DNA of 29,841 nucleotides. It comes from a virus. Each line of letters starts with the position of its first letter. The stretch's first letter is position 1. The position numbers and the translations under genes are program-made. Below, piece after piece: positions 25,373 through 29,841 of the stretch. The notes below the pieces were generated by a model. It worked only from the letters and a program-made list of their open reading frames with translations. It was not told where the DNA came from and made no database searches. The stretch spans positions 1-29,841 of the IMG/VR virus record IMGVR_UViG_3300024306_000063. One strand, given 5' to 3'.

Positions 25373-25417
25373 AAAAAGTGGGGACAGCGCAAGTAGAAAG
25401 GTTGCCTGCGCTGCCCC
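25373..25417 (-). terminator. Intrinsic terminator for the 25440-25814 gene
   Basis: On the minus strand GGGG-CAGCGCA (25407-25417) pairs with TGCGCTG-T-CCCC (25380-25391), with one bulged base, and is followed by ACTTTTTT. A strong hairpin with T-run, just downstream of the gene that stops at 25440. Confidence 0.8.
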
Positions 25418-25439
25418 TGATAGGGATGACCAGTCCCCG

Positions 25440-25814
25440 TTATGAGGTAGCCGTCGCTACTAAATTCTTATCTAAGATATTGCCATGGTAGTTGACAAAC
25501 TCTTCAAACGAATGCCATTCTTCGCCCTCACCAACAGTATTATCAGTAAAGTCGATAGTTATTGGATGGTCCATGAATGCCTGGTCTGATGGGTCCACCC
25601 CATAGATACCAAACCCAGTCTCATCTAAAATATCATGCTGTAACAAATATGATATCACCATACGTGTGCCATATGATGAATCGTTCCAGCGTGGCCTAGC
25701 GTGGTTCAGTGCTGCAGCCAAATCTGGATACATTGAGTCTTCTCCCCAGTGACTGTACAGTGCAACTGCATGGTCCTCACTAGTTTTAAATACAAACGTG
25801 CAACGTGCTCCCAT
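25440..25814 (-). CDS. Conserved phage-type protein of unknown function
   Basis: The 124-residue product opens MGARCTFVFKTSEDHAVALY, with SHWGEDSMYPDLAAAL, RPRWNDSSYGTRMVISYLL and ETGFGIYGVDPSD. This pattern ('ARCTFVFK ... LYSHWGE ... PRW ... ETGFGI') recurs in actinophage and plasmid proteins as I recall, with no known activity. The gene stands alone between a consensus promoter (TTGACA, 17 bases, TACACT) and a terminator, with GAAAGGTAAG as ribosome site. Confidence 0.68.
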   Translation of the reverse strand: MGARCTFVFKTSEDHAVALYSHWGEDSMYPDLAAALNHARPRWNDSSYGTRMVISYLLQHDILDETGFGIYGVDPSDQAFMDHPITIDFTDNTVGEGEEWHSFEEFVNYHGNILDKNLVATATS

Positions 25815-25843
25815 TGTCTTACCTTTCTTGTTGGTTTGTTATA

Positions 25844-25872
25844 AGTGTATCAAAGTCTAGGTCTAATGTCAA
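25844..25872 (-). promoter_or_regulatory. Promoter TTGACA-N17-TACACT
   Basis: On the minus strand TTGACA (25867-25872), 17 bases and TACACT (25844-25849) precede the gene at 25814. The leader of about 24 bases contains AGAAAGG. Confidence 0.75.
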
Positions 25873-25894
25873 TTGCTCATACTGTATAGCAGAT

Positions 25895-26194
25895 CTACTC
25901 TCCGTTGTCATCTTTTTCCAATCCCGCAATTGCAAAACTTAAATCATATGTTAGTTTATAAAGATGAGTGTAGGCGTCTGCCATACCCTCCCAATATTTA
26001 CGTTCCATAGATTCCATTGCGTCACTGTAGTCATTGTCTTCCTCAATGCGCTGTGCCTCTTCCAACTGTGCGTCTGCAAGCAGCATGAGGTTCTTTAATT
26101 CCCCGTGCATGATATCCAGGCCATTGACACCATGGTCTACCATACGCTGCAGGTGTGGCTCCAGTTTTTCTGAGTTCTCGATGTCGTAGTGCAT
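25895..26194 (-). CDS. Hypothetical 99-residue helical protein
   Basis: The product is acidic and nearly all helical (EKLEPHLQRMVDHGVNGLD, ELKNLMLLADAQLEEAQRIE, YWEGMADAYTHLYKLTYDL). It overlaps the previous TAA as TAATG. Its neighbour upstream has a similar length of helical, acidic residues around a tyrosine-rich helix (DIEYNFISGQATGMRYIL), so the two may be a partner pair. Function unknown. Confidence 0.6.
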   Translation of the reverse strand: MHYDIENSEKLEPHLQRMVDHGVNGLDIMHGELKNLMLLADAQLEEAQRIEEDNDYSDAMESMERKYWEGMADAYTHLYKLTYDLSFAIAGLEKDDNGE

Positions 26195-26394
26195 TATTCT
26201 TCTCCTAGTGCTTGTTTAAGAATATATCTCATACCTGTGGCCTGCCCACTGATAAAGTTGTACTCAATATCTAAGTCTGCAAAATCTTTTGAGGCAGGGT
26301 CCATGGATTCCATGTCCTCATACAAACCCTCTAAATCTTGCTCCAGACTAATAATAGTAATCTTGATGAATTCAATTAATGTTTCTAGGTTCAT
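26194..26394 (-). CDS. Hypothetical 66-residue helical protein
   Basis: The product MNLETLIEFIKITIISLEQD continues with LEGLYEDMESMDPASKDFA and an amphipathic helix, a coiled-coil-like pattern. It is coupled at both ends by TAATG junctions between the DUF1281-like protein and the 99-residue protein. Function unknown. Confidence 0.6.
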   Translation of the reverse strand: MNLETLIEFIKITIISLEQDLEGLYEDMESMDPASKDFADLDIEYNFISGQATGMRYILKQALGEE

Positions 26395-27113
26395 TATCCT
26401 ACCTCAAATCTATATGCTGGTATATGTTCTTCGTCCAAGTATACCTTGTGCTCATCACATTCCGCAACTGCTTCAAGGTCTGCTTCACCCATATAATTAC
26501 AGGATGAGCATATCTCACCACAGTCGTTTTCGCAATACTCCATGGTGTTAAGTGAATCACAGTCTCTGCATTTGTTATCGTATGATTCTATCTCACTGCC
26601 CTGCCCATTAACAAACAGGTATTCGCCACCCCAACCAGTCTCTTCTTCAAAGTCAAGACTAAATTCTACTTCAGGATACTGTGCAGACAACGCCTCAATG
26701 GCAGGTAGAGGTGGAGACCAAGCGGTATTGAAGCGGTATGCAAGAGTAGTCTCATCTTCTTCCATTAACTCAGTCTCAGGCCATTCCTCATTATGAGATA
26801 CAGCCACATCCCATTTAGTGCCCCAGTTACGTACATTCCAGTCATACCAGTTATTACCCTTAAAATCGATAACGCTGTCGTCATGATTAGGGTCTTTTTG
26901 TAGATTGTAAGTTGCCATATCTGTAGGAGCAACTATATTCCAGAATGCAAATATAGGGTTTGGATATAGTGTATCCTGTAATTCCATTTGTCCTGTAGCA
27001 GGATTCCATTGGTCGTGTTGACGTTGGAATGGTTGATTAACTTGTTTCTTGATAGACTTGATTTCGTCTTTACTACCCACAATTGTAAGTGAGTTATATA
27101 CCCAATTTGGCAT
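26394..27113 (-). CDS. YubB/DUF1281-like ferredoxin-fold protein with Cys-rich tail
   Basis: The 239-residue protein opens MPNWVYNSLTIVGSKDEI and goes on with NWYDWNVRNWGTKWDV and TAWSPPLPAIEALSAQYPEV. These are hallmarks of the DUF1281/YubB (Api92-like) ferredoxin-like domain found on plasmids and phages. After about residue 185 a separate cysteine-rich part (NKCRDCDSLN, YCENDCGEICSSCNYMG, ECDEH) looks like zinc ribbons and is an addition to the usual domain. Its function is unknown in the family. It has a TTGACA/TAGAAT promoter and GAAAGGA ribosome site and heads a three-gene unit. Confidence 0.75.
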   Translation of the reverse strand: MPNWVYNSLTIVGSKDEIKSIKKQVNQPFQRQHDQWNPATGQMELQDTLYPNPIFAFWNIVAPTDMATYNLQKDPNHDDSVIDFKGNNWYDWNVRNWGTKWDVAVSHNEEWPETELMEEDETTLAYRFNTAWSPPLPAIEALSAQYPEVEFSLDFEEETGWGGEYLFVNGQGSEIESYDNKCRDCDSLNTMEYCENDCGEICSSCNYMGEADLEAVAECDEHKVYLDEEHIPAYRFEVG

Positions 27114-27141
27114 ATTGGTCCTTTCTGTTGGTCTTAGTATT

Positions 27142-27170
27142 ATTCTAGCAAACCGCTATAAATTTGTCAA
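27142..27170 (-). promoter_or_regulatory. Promoter TTGACA-N17-TAGAAT
   Basis: On the minus strand TTGACA (27165-27170), 17 bases and TAGAAT (27142-27147) lead to the DUF1281-like gene. The TGA of the small gene at 27167 is part of the -35 box. Confidence 0.75.
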
Positions 27171-27289
27171 GGGCAGTCAAAGTATGGTTTTTCATAGTCA
27201 GGGTCTTCGCAGGTACAGAAATTAAACATCTCTACCTGTGTCTCATGTGTTAGATCCGCTAGGTCTGACCAATAAAGCACGGTATCCAT
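27167..27289 (-). CDS. 40-residue acidic protein
   Basis: The product MDTVLYWSDLADLTHETQV continues with EMFNFCTCEDPDYEKPYFDC and P. A CxC pair and a late Cys suggest a small metal site. It is joined to the previous frame by TAATG, and its stop lies within the next promoter. Function unknown. Confidence 0.58.
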   Translation of the reverse strand: MDTVLYWSDLADLTHETQVEMFNFCTCEDPDYEKPYFDCP

Positions 27290-27450
27290 TATTCCCCCCA
27301 ATATTTTAGGATAGTATTCATAGTAAGGTGTAGAGCACAGTCACAGTCTCCACCATTCATGTTTTCCATGAACTCAAAGTGCGATAGGTTATCCTCATAG
27401 ATTTCTGTTACAAGTTCATCTATGGTATATGGTTTGTATGTTGTGGTCAT
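27289..27450 (-). CDS. 53-residue protein, unknown, leaderless
   Basis: The product MTTTYKPYTIDELVTEIYED is followed by NLSHFEFMENMNGGDCDCAL and a short helix. The 'GGDCDCALH' element may bind metal. The start is fixed by a perfect promoter (TTGACA, 17 bases, TAAAAT) with the -10 six bases before the ATG. A related end in neighbouring phage genes is not seen. Function unknown. Confidence 0.62.
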   Translation of the reverse strand: MTTTYKPYTIDELVTEIYEDNLSHFEFMENMNGGDCDCALHLTMNTILKYWGE

Positions 27451-27456
27451 AGATTT

Positions 27457-27485
27457 ATTTTAGCAAATATCAGGGAGTTTGTCAA
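27457..27485 (-). promoter_or_regulatory. Leaderless promoter TTGACA-N17-TAAAAT-N6-ATG
   Basis: On the minus strand TTGACA (27480-27485), a 17-base spacer and TAAAAT (27457-27462) end six bases before the ATG at 27450. It is the strongest leaderless promoter of the right arm. Confidence 0.8.
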
Positions 27486-27575
27486 CTCTTACGTAATGAA
27501 ATTCCTGGAAAAATCTAATTAACATCTTAATAAGATTGTGATAAAAATCACATGGTCGGGGCCCCATGATCGCAT

Positions 27576-27607
27576 GAAAAAGTGAGCAGTTTATACTCAT
27601 GCTCAGG
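27576..27607 (-). terminator. Stem-loop copy 1 (CCTGAGCA...AAACTGCTC) acting as terminator
   Basis: On the minus strand CCTGAGCA ... TAAACTGCTCA forms a six-pair stem TGAGCA/TGCTCA with an 11-base loop and is followed by CTTTTTC. It stands just downstream of the DUF932 gene. The same motif returns at 28745 and 29614. Confidence 0.6.
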
Positions 27608-27616
27608 AGTGCATAT

Positions 27617-28612
27617 TTATGCAGCCATTACGTCCTGCACAATATGAAGCAGACGATTTTTTTCTGCGTTAATCATTGGGTCAAAACCACTTGAACCCAT
27701 AAGGATAGATTCAGTAAGACCACGCTTACCACCACGATACCAGTCAATGCGTTCTGTAAGTGCGTTCCATGCACCCCAAGCAGTACCAGCAATCATGCCA
27801 TTGAATTCACCAGTGTAGATGTCGTTAATGGTATCAACTTTTGTTGTCCACTTAGACAATGCACCCTTTTTGGCTTCATCAGGTTTTGGATACGCAGCCA
27901 AAACAATATCATTGAATTGTTGCGCTGTGATTTCTTTCTCAATCATGGCTTGTGCCATTTTAGAGAATTCGTCCATGTAAGCATTAGCAACAGCAAGAGC
28001 CTCACGAGCCTGCTGTACCTTACCCTCAGCAGATTGTGTGTGGCGAATCTTGAAAGATTGCTTGACACCATTCTTCTTGCGTGTACGCTGTAAAGCAACA
28101 GCAAGAGTATTAGCGCATACAACACGAACAGGTGTTACACTTGCTTGAATAGCGATTGAGCCGTCGTGTGATGTATTTACAAGAAGATAAGTTTTTACCT
28201 TATCTGCAACACCACTAGGGTCTAGTACAGTCTCACGCTCAAGAGCAAGAGAGCCAAATACTACACGACCACCACGCAAAGAGCCTGCTGTTTCCCAACG
28301 ACCACCGCCGTCAAGAATTGCATCTCCAAAAGTAAATAGGTCTTCATTTTGTAGTGGAACATAGCGTTCACCTACAACACCAAGAACATCTGTCTGATTA
28401 TTATCAAACGGATTTGTACGCACAACATACTGATAAGATTTATCAGACTGTAAGTGTGATGGGATTTCCAAATCTTCTAATCTAACATTCCAATTAGAGA
28501 GATTTGCTGTTGATAGCATTTCTGCTGTTGTTACTTCGTCTTGAAAAACTGTTCCAAGACCATGCCATGCGGGTTCACGCAGGCTTGCAAACGATTCGAT
28601 TTCGTGAGCCAT
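27617..28612 (-). CDS. DUF932 phage/plasmid-like protein (TIGR03299 type)
   Basis: The 331-residue protein opens MAHEIESFASLREPAWHGLG, the typical start of the DUF932 family, and goes on with VVGERYVPLQNEDLFTFGD, GRVVFGSLALERE, NTSHDGSIAIQASVTPVRVV and ANTLAVAL. The family is frequent on plasmids and phages, close to conjugation or replication genes, and its function is unproven. AAAGGAAAAAA stands directly before the ATG at 28612; an upstream ATG at 28669 would pass through the promoter. G+C is above that of the rest. It is monocistronic. Confidence 0.85.
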   Translation of the reverse strand: MAHEIESFASLREPAWHGLGTVFQDEVTTAEMLSTANLSNWNVRLEDLEIPSHLQSDKSYQYVVRTNPFDNNQTDVLGVVGERYVPLQNEDLFTFGDAILDGGGRWETAGSLRGGRVVFGSLALERETVLDPSGVADKVKTYLLVNTSHDGSIAIQASVTPVRVVCANTLAVALQRTRKKNGVKQSFKIRHTQSAEGKVQQAREALAVANAYMDEFSKMAQAMIEKEITAQQFNDIVLAAYPKPDEAKKGALSKWTTKVDTINDIYTGEFNGMIAGTAWGAWNALTERIDWYRGGKRGLTESILMGSSGFDPMINAEKNRLLHIVQDVMAA

Positions 28613-28640
28613 TTTTTTCCTTTCTGTTTTTGTTATCTTA

Positions 28641-28669
28641 AGTTTAGCAGATTTGACTGACAAAAGCAA
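28641..28669 (-). promoter_or_regulatory. Promoter of the DUF932 gene (TTGCTT-N17-TGCTAAACTTA)
   Basis: On the minus strand TTGCTT (28664-28669), 17 bases and TAAACT (28641-28646). The extended -10 TGCTAAACTTA is the same as in the promoter of the gene at 29549, so both may share a regulator or sigma preference. Confidence 0.55.
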
Positions 28670-28744
28670 ATCCTAGGTTATGGGGTGATCTTCTTAAACT
28701 TCTTAATTCGGACATTTGGTACAAATGCCCCTCGGCACCTGATT

Positions 28745-28771
28745 TGAGCAGTTTACGTGGACGTGCTCAGG
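28745..28771 (-). repeat. Stem-loop copy 2 (CCTGAGCA...AAACTGCTC)
   Basis: On the minus strand CCTGAGCA, 12 bases, AAAC-type end and TGCTCA: stem TGAGCA/TGCTCA with a 13-base loop. No T-run follows. It lies between DUF932 and the 144-residue gene with further hairpins (GGTCCTCT with AGAGGATCC; CCTGGGC/GCCCAGG at 28822-28846). The AGGTGCCGAGGG motif (28729-28740) follows. Confidence 0.6.
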
Positions 28772-28821
28772 TCCCTGACGGTCCTCTGAAAGAAAGGATG
28801 AAAGAGAGGATCCGTTTACAT

Positions 28822-28846
28822 CCTGGGCCCTTTCATGAAGCCCAGG
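28822..28846 (-). other. Perfect hairpin CCTGGGC/GCCCAGG downstream of the 144-residue gene
   Basis: CCTGGGC (28822-28828) pairs with GCCCAGG (28840-28846) around an 11-base loop, just behind the stop of the minus-strand gene at 28853. No clear T-run follows on either strand, so it is either a weak terminator or an RNA end protector. Confidence 0.55.
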
Positions 28847-28852
28847 AATTCT

Positions 28853-29287
28853 TTAGATGTCGATACTGTCTACATTAGATGAGACATATGTAATTTTATC
28901 GCAATCATATGTAATTGCATCAAAATCAATTTCATTAATGATGTCTTCTGCTTCTTCGCCTGCAGGTACTTGCAATGTGATGTAGTAAGTGACAGTGACT
29001 TCTGCTTCGACTTCTGATGTAAGTTCAAAACCACAAATCTCTGCAATCTCTTCTGCATTTGTTTCAGAGATTTCACGAGACTTAAGTGCTGCCATGGTCC
29101 ACTCATGCATACCGTCACGCATGCTTTGCAATTCACCACGAGTTGCGTAGTCACGCTGCGTTACACGCTGAATGTGTTCTTCCAGTTGCTGAATGCGTTC
29201 ATCTTTTTGTACAATCTGAGTTTTTAAAAATTCCTCAGTGACGTGTTGTACTGATTCAGTCGCTCCAATTGTTTCATTAGTTTCCAT
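28853..29287 (-). CDS. 144-residue coiled-coil protein, unknown
   Basis: From the ATG at 29287 behind GGAAAGGATATC, the protein has an acidic start, a long coiled coil (IVQKDERIQQLEEHIQRVTQ, ATRGELQSMRDGMHEW), and a beta-rich end (EAEVTVTYYITLQVPAGEE, DCDKITYVSSNV). The C-terminal domain might be an alpha/beta module of the kind seen in phage 'DUF' proteins. An upstream in-frame ATG at 29332 lies inside the preceding gene without ribosome site. It overlaps that gene by 11 bases. Function unknown. Confidence 0.62.
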   Translation of the reverse strand: METNETIGATESVQHVTEEFLKTQIVQKDERIQQLEEHIQRVTQRDYATRGELQSMRDGMHEWTMAALKSREISETNAEEIAEICGFELTSEVEAEVTVTYYITLQVPAGEEAEDIINEIDFDAITYDCDKITYVSSNVDSIDI

Positions 29288-29549
29288 TTGTGATATCCTT
29301 TCCAAGGTCTTCCATTTCATTAATAGTATCAATCATATCGTTAATCTGTGATTCTGTCAAGCAGGCATGAGTAACGAGAGTAGCCGTTAAGGCTGATAGA
29401 TGAGCAGAATACATGAACATTGCTTTCGCAAATTCATCCTCGCTCATTTCATTTCTGCCATGAAAAATCATTGAGGCGATTCCCATAACTGATTCATCGT
29501 GTACCGCTTCTGATGTTGCGGTCTGTATTGCTAGTGCTGTTGATAGCAT
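29277..29549 (-). CDS. Hypothetical 90-residue helical protein
   Basis: The product (LSTALAIQTATSEAVHDES, GIASMIFHGRNEMSEDEFAK, AMFMYSAHLSALTATLVTHA) consists of helices with a long mildly hydrophobic central one. That helix is too polar for a firm membrane call. It starts behind AAAGGAAAGA, with TTGACA and TGCTAAACTTA as promoter. It is the first of a two-gene unit. No family known. Confidence 0.6.
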   Translation of the reverse strand: MLSTALAIQTATSEAVHDESVMGIASMIFHGRNEMSEDEFAKAMFMYSAHLSALTATLVTHACLTESQINDMIDTINEMEDLGKDITNGN

Positions 29550-29573
29550 ATTCTTTCCTTTCTTTATATACTA

Positions 29574-29603
29574 AGTTTAGCATTATGGTCTGACATTTGT
29601 CAA
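29574..29603 (-). promoter_or_regulatory. Promoter TTGACA-N18-TGCTAAACTTA
   Basis: On the minus strand TTGACA (29598-29603), 18 bases and TAAACT (29574-29579). It drives the gene at 29549. Stem-loop copy 3 stands 10 bases upstream of the -35. Confidence 0.65.
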
Positions 29604-29613
29604 ATTTTATGTG

Positions 29614-29639
29614 GAGCAGTTTTCTATGTCATGCTCAGG
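29614..29639 (-). repeat. Stem-loop copy 3 (CCTGAGCA...AAACTGCTC)
   Basis: On the minus strand CCTGAGCA, then a 13-base loop ending in AAAC, then TGCTC: stem GAGCA/TGCTC. It lies directly upstream of a promoter and is not followed by a T-run, so it is unlikely to be only a terminator. Confidence 0.6.
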
Positions 29640-29704
29640 ACTATTTAGTTGTGATCCCCAGGGGACTTTCGCAGATTATCTGCCTTGAACGCAGGGGATA
29701 ATGA

Positions 29705-29724
29705 GTGGGGCTTTTACACCCCAC
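29705..29724 (-). other. Hairpin GTGGGG/CCCCAC behind the last gene
   Basis: GTGGGG (29705-29710) pairs with CCCCAC (29719-29724) around an 8-base loop, eight bases downstream of the stop of the right-edge gene. No T-run follows on the minus strand, so its role as terminator is doubtful. Confidence 0.45.
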
Positions 29725-29731
29725 CCAATCT

Positions 29732-29841
29732 CTACAAGTATCTAGCGATAGCGTTGTAAGTTGAAGTTGAAACTACTTCCTCATCTGTCATTTTCAGAAT
29801 ACGGATAGCGTTTTCAATTTCCTCTACCATTTCCTTGTATT
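29732..29841 (-). CDS. C-terminal fragment of a minus-strand protein, 5' end outside the window
   Basis: An open frame enters from the right edge and ends in TAG at 29732-29734. The visible 35 residues are EEIENAIRILKMTDEEVVST, then STYNAIARYL: a helical, acidic C-terminus. It cannot be identified from this fragment. Confidence 0.55.
   Translation of the reverse strand, partial: YKEMVEEIENAIRILKMTDEEVVSTSTYNAIARYL

Noticed and set aside
1-29841. Integrated prophage with attachment sites at the tRNAs
   Set aside because: No integrase, no duplicated tRNA end and no host-type gene are visible; the tRNAs are an array within phage genes.

Overview
The window looks like part of the genome of an A+T-rich phage of an actinobacterium; I infer an uncultured aquatic lineage. 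Host clues: a WhiB-type regulator, a DUF7455 zinc protein, an actinobacterial-type ribosomal protein bS22 homologue, an AhpC/AhpD pair whose AhpD matches the mycobacterial enzyme residue for residue at its active site, and repeated leaderless promoters. Phage clues: a lysis cassette, tightly overlapping tiny genes (ATGA and TAATG junctions), seven tRNAs, a Pyr_excise-type DNA repair protein, HNH and GIY-YIG nucleases, and a DUF932 protein. No terminase, capsid, tail, polymerase, integrase or attachment site is visible, so this is an accessory and host-takeover section.

Layout. 1-1400 (+): lysis module (membrane proteins, lipoprotein, CHAP endolysin). 1412-8800 (+): a run of small genes with a 2OG-Fe(II) oxygenase, a proteasome-like Ntn hydrolase, a secreted subtilase, an SNase, a WhiB, a pyrimidine-dimer-glycosylase-like protein, XapX and DUF2061 membrane proteins, closed by a hairpin terminator. 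8851-14175 (+): a leader peptide, SGNH hydrolase and carbamoyltransferase cassette, Hsp20, a possible structured RNA, HNH, a large multidomain protein, a second oxygenase and bS22. 14176-16276 (-): a small ORF, tRNA-Thr, AhpD, a 39-codon ORF, AhpC and six clustered tRNAs behind their own TTGACA/TAAAAT promoter. 16273-22783 (-): four transcription units of small genes, with two oxygenases and a CDGSH iron-sulfur protein. 22891-23982 (+): GIY-YIG nuclease and a fifth oxygenase, each leaderless. 23983-24879: an origin-like region with two DnaA boxes, tandem repeats and many ATGGTTTG/CAAACCAT octamers. 24880-29841 (-): small unknown genes, a YubB/DUF1281-like protein and DUF932, punctuated by TTGACA promoters and a stem-loop repeated three times.

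How the genes may work together. The moron-like genes suggest control of host physiology: peroxide detoxification (AhpC/AhpD), chaperoning (Hsp20), translation (bS22, tRNAs), transcription (WhiB), proteolysis (Ntn hydrolase, subtilase). They also suggest chemical modification (five oxygenases, carbamoyltransferase, SGNH hydrolase). The regulatory pattern is the most consistent whole-window signal: a TATAAT-like -10 followed by exactly six bases and the ATG occurs at eleven gene starts on both strands, so many transcripts should start at the A of the start codon. Family names are given from memory and motif reading; no database search was possible.
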